Both the position numbers and the translations under genes were made by a program. The notes under the pieces are model-generated. The model was not told where the DNA came from and did not search any database. It saw nothing but the letters and a program-made list of their open reading frames with translations. DNA of 64,000 nt, from assembly GCF_013284245.2 (NCBI RefSeq), contig NZ_CP085876.1, forward strand, positions 396,501 through 460,500. Direction: 5' to 3'. The number at the start of each line of letters is the position of its first letter. Position 1 is the first letter of the stretch. The DNA is from Brevibacillus sp. DP1.3A (GTDB lineage Bacteria > Bacillota > Bacilli > Brevibacillales > Brevibacillaceae). Positions 18,868 through 26,447 of this stretch are shown piece by piece.

Positions 18868-19764
18868 TTGGATCAGCATTTGCTCGTGTTCGTGACCGTT
18901 GCAGACAGACAGAACTTTTCCCGAGCGGCAGAAGAGCTCCATATGACGCAGCCTGCCGTTAGTCAGTATATTCATGCGCTCGAGCGCACGATAGGGACAA
19001 AGCTCCTGGAGCGAAGCAACAAATATGTTCGCTTGAATAAAGCGGGGGAGATTGTCTATCATCACGCTCGGGAGATCTTGGGCTTGTACACGCGGATGCA
19101 GAGCCTCGTGGATGATTTGATGAATACGCCAAGCGGGCATTTGACTATTGGCGCCAGCTACACATATGGAGAGTATGTGCTGCCTCATGTCATTGCGCGT
19201 CTTCGTCAGTATTACCCAATGATTACCCCCACGATTACGATTCACAATTCCACAGTCATTGCTGAGCTGGTGGCGAAGCGACAACTCGACGTCGGGATTG
19301 TTGAGGGGGAGTATGTGGACGAAAAAATGTGCGTGGAGCCGTTTGCTGATGATCGTATGTATTTGATTGCTTCTCCAGAGCATCGATTGGCTGGGCAGTC
19401 TGAGATCAGCATTGACGAGCTGATGAAGGAAACGTGGATTGTGCGGGAAGAAGGGTCAGGCACGAGGGAAGCGGCTGAAAAAATGTTTCGCCAACTGCAA
19501 TTCACACCGCAAAAGCGAATGGAGTTCGGCAGTACACAGGTGATCAAGGAATCAGTGGAGGCTGGTCTGGGAATCAGCTTACTGTCTTATTGGGCCATCC
19601 GCAAGGAACGCAAGCTCGGCACGCTCTGCACATTGAAGGTGACGGGGACACCGGTTACCCGTGACTTTTCGCTCGTCACGAAATCCGACGAGTTTCACAC
19701 CAAAGCATTGGACATCTTCATGGATCTTATCCGCACACATGTGCCGGAGGGGGCCCATACATAA
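18868..19764 (+). CDS. LysR-family transcriptional regulator (YeiE/CysL-like)
   Basis: 298 residues from TTG with AAGGAGAG upstream. N-terminal winged helix-turn-helix (FVTVADRQNFSRAAEELHMT, QPAVSQYIHALE) and a C-terminal substrate-binding domain with the usual REEGSGTREAAE and GLGISLLSYWAI. It is divergently transcribed from the YeiH-type gene and is its likely regulator through the 128-bp intergenic region. The effector may be a sulfur anion, which is inference. Confidence 0.9.
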   Translation: MDQHLLVFVTVADRQNFSRAAEELHMTQPAVSQYIHALERTIGTKLLERSNKYVRLNKAGEIVYHHAREILGLYTRMQSLVDDLMNTPSGHLTIGASYTYGEYVLPHVIARLRQYYPMITPTITIHNSTVIAELVAKRQLDVGIVEGEYVDEKMCVEPFADDRMYLIASPEHRLAGQSEISIDELMKETWIVREEGSGTREAAEKMFRQLQFTPQKRMEFGSTQVIKESVEAGLGISLLSYWAIRKERKLGTLCTLKVTGTPVTRDFSLVTKSDEFHTKALDIFMDLIRTHVPEGAHT

Positions 19765-19767
19765 AAG

Positions 19768-19808
19768 AGGAAGCGGCACGTTCGGTACGTGCTGCTTCCT
19801 CCTTTTTA
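19768..19808. terminator. Bidirectional terminator between LysR and histidine-kinase genes
   Basis: AGGAAGC-CACGT and ACGTG-GCTTCCT form a long stem with A tract on one side and T tract on the other. It serves the LysR gene on the plus strand and the kinase gene on the minus strand. Confidence 0.85.
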
Positions 19809-21368
19809 TTTCAAGCGGACGAGGTCTGGATGGGCGAGTGAAAGACGAAAGGTTGTTCCTTCTGGAGAAGTCCGAATCAATTCGACATTTCCGTTGTGTG
19901 CTTTTGCTAATAGTCGGGAGATCGTCAGGCCAAGCCCCAATCCCTGTTTCTTTTTGCGTTTGCTATCGCCGCGATAGTACCGTTCGAAAATGAATGGAAC
20001 CTCTGACTCAGGAATCCCTTTTCCATTGTCGGTCACGTCGATGGAGAGGAAGTCGCTTTGATTATGGACACCGATCTCGATCTGCGTTGCATTTGCAGCA
20101 GCGCTGTTCCCTAATAAATTGAGCAAAATTTGTTTAACATGTGATTCATCGCCGATCCATACGATTTCTGGTCCAGTCGGGTTAACTGTCACAGATACGT
20201 CTGCAAATGAAGGCAAGGTTTGCACCTGTGCGACTATCTGATTTAACGTGCTGTCGATTTGAATGGATTGCTTTTCGACGAATACCTCACCTGCTTCCAT
20301 TGAAGAAAAGTCGAGGAGGTCATTGACCATTGTCTGGAGTCGCTTGGCTTCGTCCATGCTGATTTGCATGAATTCATCCGCATCTGCACCTTTCACGACG
20401 CCGTCTTTGACCGCTTGAATCATCCCGCGGATCGAGGTGACAGGGGTACGTAGCTCATGGGAAACACCAGCCAAAAGGTCGGTGCGCATCCGCTCTAGTT
20501 GTCCAAGCCGTTTCGCCATATCGTCAAAGGAATGAATCAGCTGACTGATTTCCGCTTCTTTGATTTTGGAAGAATTGGGCAAGGACGGCGTGTAATTCCC
20601 GCTGGATATTTGCTCTGCCGCTATTGCCAACTGCCGCAAGGGCTGTGTTAACGAGCGAGAAAGTACATAGACGATGGCCCAACCGCACAAAGTGATGATT
20701 CCGATGGAAACCATGATCGTGATATAGGTGTGGACCAAATCATTGTTAAGGGGGGTACTGACGTAATAAGTGCCTGCGACTGCATTGTGTTCATAGTAAG
20801 GGACACCTACACGCAGCCAGGTAGCTCCCTTTGTGGCAACGACCTCCCGTATTTCCTTTGTTTTGTCCACAGGCTGGGCAGGAGTAGGCAACTGCGCAAC
20901 GGTAACGGTCGTCGTCTGATTCAGCATATCCTTCTTGAACGTCTTGCCCGCATCATCGTAAATCTGTACCACGTGATCGATTGGGACAGTCGGCATGACT
21001 CGAAATGCGATCATGGCGGTATTGGCTGCGGGTGTTGCGGTGTCAGGAATAGCCGGAGACGCAGGGCCAGTCACACCAGTGACAGCCTGACTAGAAACAC
21101 CAACTGTTGTTTGTGCCAAATCCTCTATCTTTACAGAAGAAGTCGAGGTGCTCTTGGCAAGCAACACCTTGGTATACGAATCAGCGAGTAACTCTGTTCT
21201 TGCTTCCAGTACTTCAAACTGTTGTTCTGTAGCTGCTTTATTAATCCAATAGATGCCAAAAAAGCCGATACCAAAAAGAATGACCGATAATATCAAGGCA
21301 TAGCGCCACGTCCAGTAACGCAAGAGCGGTACAGCAGTTCTAGTAGAAGTAGATCGTTTAGTAAACAC
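19806..21368 (-). CDS. Membrane sensor histidine kinase
   Basis: 520 residues from GTG. Membrane helices at about 23-45 and 218-240 enclose an extracytoplasmic sensor with a Pro/Thr/Ala-rich stretch (about 95-125). HAMP follows, then HisKA with the phosphorylated His in GVSHELRTPVTSIRGM, and HATPase_c with N, G1 (DNGKGIPE) and G2 (GLGLGLTISR) boxes. Overlaps the regulator gene upstream by 11 bases, so the pair is co-translated. The signal is unknown. Resembles PhoR/BaeS-type kinases. Confidence 0.93.
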   Translation of the reverse strand: MFTKRSTSTRTAVPLLRYWTWRYALILSVILFGIGFFGIYWINKAATEQQFEVLEARTELLADSYTKVLLAKSTSTSSVKIEDLAQTTVGVSSQAVTGVTGPASPAIPDTATPAANTAMIAFRVMPTVPIDHVVQIYDDAGKTFKKDMLNQTTTVTVAQLPTPAQPVDKTKEIREVVATKGATWLRVGVPYYEHNAVAGTYYVSTPLNNDLVHTYITIMVSIGIITLCGWAIVYVLSRSLTQPLRQLAIAAEQISSGNYTPSLPNSSKIKEAEISQLIHSFDDMAKRLGQLERMRTDLLAGVSHELRTPVTSIRGMIQAVKDGVVKGADADEFMQISMDEAKRLQTMVNDLLDFSSMEAGEVFVEKQSIQIDSTLNQIVAQVQTLPSFADVSVTVNPTGPEIVWIGDESHVKQILLNLLGNSAAANATQIEIGVHNQSDFLSIDVTDNGKGIPESEVPFIFERYYRGDSKRKKKQGLGLGLTISRLLAKAHNGNVELIRTSPEGTTFRLSLAHPDLVRLK

Positions 21369-22035
21369 GCAGGCTATACCCCATTCCTCTGATTGTGCTG
21401 ATTTCCCCTTCGGAAGTCGGCCAAGGCAGCAAGCTTTTGCGCAAGCGCTTCACTGCGGTATCCACAGAGCGATCGCCCCCTTCAAAATCCATTCCCCACA
21501 CCTGATCCAGCAACTGATCTCGGCTGAAGCATTGGTTCGGATGTCGCGCCAGGAAAACGAGCAGTTGCCAATCCCGTGGCATCATGGCAAGGGGTGTTTT
21601 CCCGATCAAGGCATTTTGGGCAGTAACATCTATGGAAAGTGTCCCGAGTCTGATCGTATCTGCTTCGGCGATATAAGAGGAACGGCGGAGCACAGCTTGT
21701 ACACGGGCGAGCACTTCTTCTGGATCAAATGGCTTGGCGATGTAATCATCTGCACCTTGTGCCAGCCCTTGGAGCTTGTCCGGCACGGTACCGCGAGCTG
21801 TGATAATAATGACCGGGCAACTGCCGTATTGGCGAATCTGATCGAGTATATCCAAGCCGTCATGATCGGGCAGCATCAGGTCAAGTAGGACAAGATCTGG
21901 TTTCCAGGAGAAAAAAGTCGGAATTGCCTCGTGATCACCCTCGTTCCATTTTACTTCATAGCCCGCTCGTTCCAGGTAGACCTGGACAAGTCGGGCAATC
22001 GGCATTTCATCCTCGATGAGTAGAATTCGTTTCAC
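21358..22035 (-). CDS. OmpR-family response regulator
   Basis: 225 residues. Receiver domain with acidic pocket (LIEDE), the phospho-acceptor Asp in LVLLDLMLPDHDG and Lys in IAKPFDPEE. The C-terminal winged helix has the typical RDQLLDQVWG and RSVDTAVKRLRKSL. The partner kinase gene overlaps its 3' end. RBS AGGAGGTG precedes the ATG. Confidence 0.95.
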   Translation of the reverse strand: MKRILLIEDEMPIARLVQVYLERAGYEVKWNEGDHEAIPTFFSWKPDLVLLDLMLPDHDGLDILDQIRQYGSCPVIIITARGTVPDKLQGLAQGADDYIAKPFDPEEVLARVQAVLRRSSYIAEADTIRLGTLSIDVTAQNALIGKTPLAMMPRDWQLLVFLARHPNQCFSRDQLLDQVWGMDFEGGDRSVDTAVKRLRKSLLPWPTSEGEISTIRGMGYSLRVY

Positions 22036-22187
22036 GAAGAAACACCTCCTATCTATCTCAAGTCAATTTGTACTTATCATAGCAATGATAGACATCATTT
22101 TGACTGACATCATTTGTAAAAAATGTTCTTGTTCAGTTGTTTAGCATAATGGAGTTTTGTGTCCGTTGAATGGCGAAGGGCATAACT

Positions 22188-22218
22188 AAACCTCTGGCAG
22201 TTTCCTGCTAGAGGTTTT
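22188..22218. terminator. Hairpin between the response regulator gene and the repeat-protein gene
   Basis: AAACCTCT-GGCAG and CTGCTAGAGGTTTTT. It lies just past the 3' end of the minus-strand repeat-protein gene. The T run is better on the plus strand, so termination of the minus-strand gene may be incomplete. Confidence 0.5.
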
Positions 22219-22241
22219 TGTGTGTGCTTGAAAGGCAACGC

Positions 22242-23108
22242 TTATTTTTTGATGGTAGGTACTGCGACTGTTGTACCTTTTGTGATCTTGCCTTCTTTTT
22301 CGAGCTGTTTGATCAATTCGTCAACGGTGATTCCTTTCTCTTTTGCCAATTGCTCCAAACTGATTGCTGGTTTAGTAAAGGAAGCTGCTTCACCAGTGGC
22401 GATCGCGCCTTCTTTTTCAAGCTGCTTGATCAACTCTTCCACAGAGATGCCTTTTTCTTTTGCTACTTCTTCCAGATTGATAGTTGTCGTGGAAGCATTC
22501 ATTGCCAGCTTGCCTTCTTTTTTAAGCTGCTTGATCAACTCTTCTACGGAGATGCCTTTTTCTTTCGCCATTTCTTCCAGATTCATAGCAGGGTCCAGAG
22601 CGATGAATGCTCCGCCGTCCTGGTTTTCAGGATCGAGAGAAATGACTGCGAAGCCCTGAATCGTGCCGTCTGGGTTGCTGGTAGCTGTTGCTTCCGTCAG
22701 TTTTCCTTCTTCTTTAAGCTGCTCGATCAACTCTTCTACGGAGATACCTTTTTCTTTCGCCATTTCTTCCAGGTTCATCATCTTACTGTTATCGCTGTTG
22801 CCATCGAATTTCATGAAGGAGAAGCTCGTTGTCAGATCGCCGTCTTTCGTGATAGTAGCTGCTCCTTTCGTCAGTTTGCCTTCTTTTTCAAGCTGCTTGA
22901 TCAACTCTTCCACAGAGATGCCCTTTTCCTTTGCCATTTGCTCCAGGTTAAAAATCGGTTTGTTAAGAGCATCTGTACCATCTTTGGTCACCATTTTCAG
23001 TGGAGCAGAAGAACCAGTCGTTTTCGCTGATTCATTTGCCGCAAACGCGGAACCTGCCATTGCGGATACTGCCAAAGCCATAACTGTCATTGCCATTTTC
23101 TTTTTCAT
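22242..23108 (-). CDS. Secreted repeat protein, five ~22-residue helical repeats (copy A)
   Basis: 288 residues. A Sec signal MKKKMAMTVMALAVSAMAGS is cleaved near AFA-AN. The mature part carries five near-identical units of the type NLEEMAKEKGISVEELIKQL-EKEGKL, separated by low-complexity spacers with motifs such as TKDGDLTTSFSF and VISLDPEN. I do not recognise a named family. The unit looks like a short helix-turn-helix of two amphipathic helices, highly charged. It is the last of three tandem paralogues and has its own AAGGAGGAATTTTACA RBS and structured leader. Exported without anchor, so it is likely wall-associated or released. Confidence 0.8.
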   Translation of the reverse strand: MKKKMAMTVMALAVSAMAGSAFAANESAKTTGSSAPLKMVTKDGTDALNKPIFNLEQMAKEKGISVEELIKQLEKEGKLTKGAATITKDGDLTTSFSFMKFDGNSDNSKMMNLEEMAKEKGISVEELIEQLKEEGKLTEATATSNPDGTIQGFAVISLDPENQDGGAFIALDPAMNLEEMAKEKGISVEELIKQLKKEGKLAMNASTTTINLEEVAKEKGISVEELIKQLEKEGAIATGEAASFTKPAISLEQLAKEKGITVDELIKQLEKEGKITKGTTVAVPTIKK

Positions 23109-23119
23109 TGTAAAATTCC

Positions 23120-23250
23120 TCCTTGGGGTTCTGTATATGGTGTTGAGCCATGTTTGTGGGCTTGCCCGTCTCGGCTACAACACAAATGTAACGGGAGCGT
23201 GTGTCCGTAATATGACCGGAATATGGAAAAGTGACGGAATGCCGAAAAGG
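23120..23250 (-). ncRNA. Candidate structured leader RNA of repeat-protein copy A
   Basis: On the minus strand GTTGTAGCC and GGCTCAAC pair with one bulge and enclose a small hairpin CGGGCAAGCCC. A GTCATATTACGGACACACG block lies upstream. The same arrangement is found before copies B and C with base changes that mostly keep the pairs. It matches no riboswitch class I know. Confidence 0.4.
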
Positions 23251-23309
23251 CTTGCATACAACAGTGGCTGAAGACGGTGGACTTACGCTATAAATTGAAA
23301 TGTATATAG

Positions 23310-23342
23310 GAATACCCCTGACAGCATCGCGTCAGAGGTATT
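23310..23342. terminator. Hairpin downstream of repeat-protein copy B
   Basis: ATACCCCTGAC and GTCAGAGGTAT form an 11-bp stem. On the minus strand, where the gene ends, there is no good T run; on the plus strand TTTGTTTT follows. It may be a weak terminator or a processing hairpin. Confidence 0.45.
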
Positions 23343-23389
23343 TGTTTTCGTTATTTGACAGTGTTCCTATATCACAATTGACGTACGGT

Positions 23390-23800
23390 TTATTTTTGGG
23401 AGACAGGCGTTACTGTTTCGCCCCGTGTGATGCCTTCTTTTTCAAGCAGCTTGATCAACTCTTCCACGGAGATGCCCTTTTCTTTTGCCATTTGCTCCAA
23501 GCTGATTGCAGGTTGAATAAAGGAAACTGCTTTACCCTGTGTGAATTTACCTTCTTTTTCAAGCTGCTCGATCAACTCTTCCACAGAGATGCCTTTTTCT
23601 TTCGCCATTTCTTCCAGGCTGATCATCTTACTGTTAATGCTGTAGGCATCGAATGGAATGAGGGAGAAGCTAGTTGTCAGATCGCCGTCTTTCGTGAAAA
23701 TTGCTTCTTTCGTCTTCGCTGGTTCACTTGCCGCAAACGCGGAACCTGCCATTGCGGATACTGCCAAAGCCATTACTGCCATTGCCATTTTCTTTTTCAT
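23390..23800 (-). CDS. Secreted repeat protein, two repeats (copy B)
   Basis: 136 residues from the ATG behind AAGGAGGAATTTTACA. Its frame is open further upstream, but that region is the conserved leader of the family. Signal peptide nearly identical to copies A and C. The mature part keeps the TKDGDLTTSFSL spacer and only two helical units (SLEEMAKEKGISVEELIEQL and SLEQMAKEKGISVEELIKLL). It looks like an internally shortened copy. No known function. Confidence 0.8.
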   Translation of the reverse strand: MKKKMAMAVMALAVSAMAGSAFAASEPAKTKEAIFTKDGDLTTSFSLIPFDAYSINSKMISLEEMAKEKGISVEELIEQLEKEGKFTQGKAVSFIQPAISLEQMAKEKGISVEELIKLLEKEGITRGETVTPVSQK

Positions 23801-23809
23801 TGTAAAATT

Positions 23810-23940
23810 CCTCCTTGGGGTTTTGGAAGATAGTGTTGAGCCATGCCTGCGGGTTTGCCCGTCACGGCTGCAACTCAAAGATAACGGGGGCGTGTGTCGG
23901 GAAAATGACCAGAATATGGAAAATTGACAGAATGCCGAAA
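23810..23940 (-). ncRNA. Candidate structured leader RNA of repeat-protein copy B
   Basis: GTTGCAGCC and GGCTCAAC pair around the inner hairpin CGGGCAAACCCG. Compared with copy A the inner stem has a changed pair that still pairs (CCCG instead of CCCA makes it longer). The upstream block reads CATTTTCCCGACACACG. Confidence 0.4.
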
Positions 23941-24002
23941 ACACTTGCATACAATAGTGGCTGAAGACGGTGGACTTACGCTATAAATTGAAATGCATGA
24001 GG

Positions 24003-24034
24003 AATACCTCTGACAACATCGCGTCAGAGGTATT
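24003..24034. terminator. Hairpin downstream of repeat-protein copy C
   Basis: ATACCTCTGAC and GTCAGAGGTAT form a perfect 11-bp stem with an 8-nt loop. It is the duplicate of the hairpin after copy B. Confidence 0.45.
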
Positions 24035-24081
24035 TGTTTTCGTTATTTGACAGTGTGCTTGTATCACAATTGACGTACGGT

Positions 24082-24945
24082 TTATTTTAGGGAGGCAGGT
24101 GCTACTGTTTCGCCCCGTGTGATTTTGCCTTCTTTTTCAAGCTGCTTGATCAACTCTTCCACGGAGATGCCCTTTTCTTTTGCCATTTGCTCCAAACTGA
24201 TTGCAGGGTGAGTAAAGGAAGCTGCTTCACCAGTGGCGATCGTGCCTTCTTTTTCAAGCTGCTTGATCAACTCTTCCACAGAGATGCCTTTTTCTTTCGC
24301 TACTTCTTCCAGATTGATAACTGCCGTGGAAGCATACATTGCCAGCTTGCCATCTTCTTTAAGCTGCTCGATCAACTCTTCTACGGAGATGCCTTTTTCT
24401 TTCGCCATTTCTTCCAGATTCATAGCAGGGTCCAGAGCGATGAATGCTCCGCCGTCCTTGTTTTCAGGATCGAGAGAAATGACTGTGAGGCCTGGATTGG
24501 TGCCGTCTGGGGAGCTGGTAGCAACTCCTGTCATCACCTTGCCTTCTTTTTTAAGCTGCTCGATCAACTCTTCTACAGAGATGCCTTTTTCTTTCGCCAT
24601 TTCATCCAGGTCGATCGGCTTACTGTTATCGCTGTTGGCATCGAATGGAATGAAGGAGAAGCTAGTTGTCAGATCGCCGTCTTTCGTGATAGTAGCTGCG
24701 CCTTTCGTCAGTTTTCCTTCTTTTTCAAGCTGCTTGATCAACTCTTCCACAGAGATGCCCTTTTCCTTTGCCATTTGCTCCAGGTTAAAAATCGGTTTGT
24801 TAAGAGCATCTGTACCATCTTTGGTCACCATTTTCAGTGGAGCAGAAGAACCAGTCGTTTTCGCTGGTTCATTTGCCGCAAACGCGGAACCTGCCATTGC
24901 GGATACTGCCAAAGCCATAACTGTCATTGCCATTTTCTTTTTCAT
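24082..24945 (-). CDS. Secreted repeat protein, five repeats (copy C)
   Basis: 287 residues with the same signal peptide and leader as copy A, and the first 60 residues almost the same. Units are DLDEMAKEKGISVEELIEQL, NLEEMAKEKGISVEELIEQL, NLEEVAKEKGISVEELIKQL and two SLEQ/NLEQ units. First gene of the cluster in the direction of transcription; its leader is back to back with the eut promoter. Function is not recognised. Confidence 0.8.
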   Translation of the reverse strand: MKKKMAMTVMALAVSAMAGSAFAANEPAKTTGSSAPLKMVTKDGTDALNKPIFNLEQMAKEKGISVEELIKQLEKEGKLTKGAATITKDGDLTTSFSFIPFDANSDNSKPIDLDEMAKEKGISVEELIEQLKKEGKVMTGVATSSPDGTNPGLTVISLDPENKDGGAFIALDPAMNLEEMAKEKGISVEELIEQLKEDGKLAMYASTAVINLEEVAKEKGISVEELIKQLEKEGTIATGEAASFTHPAISLEQMAKEKGISVEELIKQLEKEGKITRGETVAPASLK

Positions 24946-24954
24946 TGTAAAATT

Positions 24955-25085
24955 CCTCCTTGGGGGGTCTTTAGATTGTGGTGAGCCTTGTTTGCGGGCT
25001 TGCCCGTCTCGGCTACAACACAAATGTAACGGGGGTGTGTGTCCGTAATATGACCGGAATATGGAAAAGTGACGGAATGCCGAAA
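24955..25085 (-). ncRNA. Candidate structured leader RNA of repeat-protein copy C
   Basis: Same GTTGTAGCC...CGGGCAAGCCCG...GGCT architecture. The outer stem is extended differently (TTGTG with CACAA). The 330-bp gap up to eutL contains this leader on the minus strand and the eut promoter and leader on the plus strand. Confidence 0.4.
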
Positions 25086-25089
25086 ACGC

Positions 25090-25118
25090 TTGCATTTTTC
25101 TGTACCTTGTTCTACATT
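25090..25118 (+). promoter_or_regulatory. eut operon promoter
   Basis: TTGCAT, 17 bases and TACATT. A cre-like CGAAAACGCTTGCA (25082-25095, two mismatches) overlaps the -35 box. This block is also part of the conserved region upstream of the repeat-protein genes, so the cre reading is uncertain. Confidence 0.55.
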
Positions 25119-25181
25119 AGAGACAGGTAAAAGACCACGTAAATAGCGTGTAATCTTCTACCCACAAGTGAATAATCAAAA

Positions 25182-25235
25182 GGCAAAGGTGCCCTTGAAC
25201 ACGGCTTATTTTTTCGTGTTTAGGCACCTTTTTTT
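25182..25235 (+). promoter_or_regulatory. EutV-type antitermination site: hexaloop hairpin overlapping a terminator in the eutL leader
   Basis: GGC-AAAGGT-GCC at 25182-25193 is a hairpin with a six-base loop having A at position 1 and G at position 4, as known for ANTAR targets. It shares bases with the 5' arm of a long terminator hairpin (AAAGGTGCC...GGCACCTTT, inner stem GAACACG/CGTGTTT) followed by T7. Binding of phosphorylated EutV to the hexaloop would block the terminator. The first of the two hairpins normally found could not be assigned with confidence; CACG-TAAATAG-CGTG at 25137-25151 has a seven-base loop. Confidence 0.65.
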
Positions 25236-25275
25236 ACTTTTGATCAGGGATGTTGTCTTGAAAGGAGTGACACGC

Positions 25276-25926
25276 ATGGAAAAACCAATTCGAGCGACGC
25301 CGCTTGCGATCCGACTGATTCCCAATGTCGATCCTCAATTTGCGGAGAAGCTGAACCTGCCTTCCCATATTCGCAGTCTGGGTCTTTTGACCTCAACGAT
25401 TGACGATGTGGGGTATACGGCCATTGATGAAGCGACCAAAAGTGCAGCGGTGGAAGTTGTGTATGCCAAGTCGTTTTATGCAGGCTCAGGCCATGCGTCT
25501 GGACCGTTGTCCGGGGAGTTCATCGGGATGATCGGAGGCGCGACGCCATCGGAGGTGCAGAGCGGACTGGATGCAGCCGTTGCATTTATGGAAAGCGGAG
25601 CATGCTTTTACTCTTTGAATGATGAAGGGACGCATGCGTATTACGCCCATGTTGTGTCGCGGACGGGCAGCTACTTGTCTCAAACCGCCGGAATTCGCGA
25701 AGGTGAGCCGCTTGCTTACTTGATCGCTCCGCCGCTGGAGGCCATGTATGGTATTGATGCCGCCCTCAAGGCTGCAGATGTACAAATGGTTCAATTTTTT
25801 GGTCCACCGACAGAAACGAACTTTGGGGGAGCACTACTCACTGGCAGCCAATCGGCCTGCACGGCAGCCGCCGATGCTTTTGCCGAGGCCGTAAGAAGTG
25901 TCGCCAAACAGCCTGTCAAACGATAA
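25276..25926 (+). CDS. eutL: Ethanolamine microcompartment shell protein EutL (tandem BMC domain)
   Basis: 216 residues with AAAGGAGTG before ATG. Two permuted BMC folds are recognisable; the N-terminal MEKPIRATPLAIRLIPNVD and the pore-region GGATPSEVQSGLDAA fit EutL. EutL trimers form large gated pores in the shell of the ethanolamine compartment. First gene of the locus, directly after the antitermination site. Confidence 0.93.
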   Translation: MEKPIRATPLAIRLIPNVDPQFAEKLNLPSHIRSLGLLTSTIDDVGYTAIDEATKSAAVEVVYAKSFYAGSGHASGPLSGEFIGMIGGATPSEVQSGLDAAVAFMESGACFYSLNDEGTHAYYAHVVSRTGSYLSQTAGIREGEPLAYLIAPPLEAMYGIDAALKAADVQMVQFFGPPTETNFGGALLTGSQSACTAAADAFAEAVRSVAKQPVKR

Positions 25927-25961
25927 TAGGGATTTTTCCTCTTGAAGGGGAGGTAATGTAA

Positions 25962-26447
25962 ATGCGCGCTACAACATATTCACTCGGCATGATCGAGACG
26001 CTGGGCTTGCCTGCTCTCATCGCTGCCGCAGACGCTGCTGCCAAGGCGGCAGACGTCAAAGTTGTTTCTTATGAAGGAGCGGACGCAGGAATCGTCACTT
26101 TATACGTGATCGGGGATGTATCTTCGGTTATGGCAGCAGTAGATGCTGGCGCCGACGCAGCTCGACGTGTCGGAAGATTGCTGCACTCACACGTGATTCC
26201 ACGTCCTGACGAAAATGTTCCAAGAATGATTAAAAACCTGCTAAAACCGGAAGTGAAAGAAGAGGTTAAGGCAGAGCCGGCTAAAGCGCCAGTGTCCGGA
26301 TTGCAAGATCAATCCATCAATGACCTGCGAAAAATGGCGCGTTCGTATGCGGACTTCCCGCTGACAACGAACGAAATCAACATGGCGAAGAAAGAAGATC
26401 TCATTCGTCTGTTGGAAGAGAAACAAGGCGGAGGTGACAAAGCCTAA
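25962..26447 (+). CDS. BMC-H shell protein with C-terminal extension (EutK-like)
   Basis: 161 residues. Residues 1-90 are a BMC-H domain (SLGMIETLGLPALIAAADAA; HVIPRPDENV). A charged linker (EVKEEVKAEPAKAP) leads to about 45 residues, LRKMARSYADFPLTTNEINM and KKEDLIRLLEE, resembling a SAP/Rho-N-like helical nucleic-acid-binding module. E. coli EutK also has a small C-terminal helical domain, but sequence orthology is unsure. Its stop overlaps the eutE start by one base (TAATG). Confidence 0.8.
   Translation: MRATTYSLGMIETLGLPALIAAADAAAKAADVKVVSYEGADAGIVTLYVIGDVSSVMAAVDAGADAARRVGRLLHSHVIPRPDENVPRMIKNLLKPEVKEEVKAEPAKAPVSGLQDQSINDLRKMARSYADFPLTTNEINMAKKEDLIRLLEEKQGGGDKA

Larger units (their letters stand above)
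22242..24945 (-). repeat. Tandem gene family with internal ~22-residue repeats and duplicated spacers
   Basis: Three paralogous genes (five, two and five repeat units) are separated by two spacers that are themselves near-copies of each other (23109-23389 and 23801-24081). The repeated DNA core encodes GISVEELI and recurs about twelve times. The cluster was clearly built by segmental duplication, with unit loss in the middle copy. Confidence 0.85.

Noticed and set aside
22218-23030. Long plus-strand frame rich in Phe and Cys opposite repeat-protein copy A
   Set aside because: It is the antisense shadow of the repeats; the same kind of frame appears opposite copy C, it has no RBS and its composition is unnatural.
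22242-24945. CRISPR array from recurring ~40-base blocks
   Set aside because: The repeats lie inside intact secreted-protein frames and the intervals are coding, with no cas genes.
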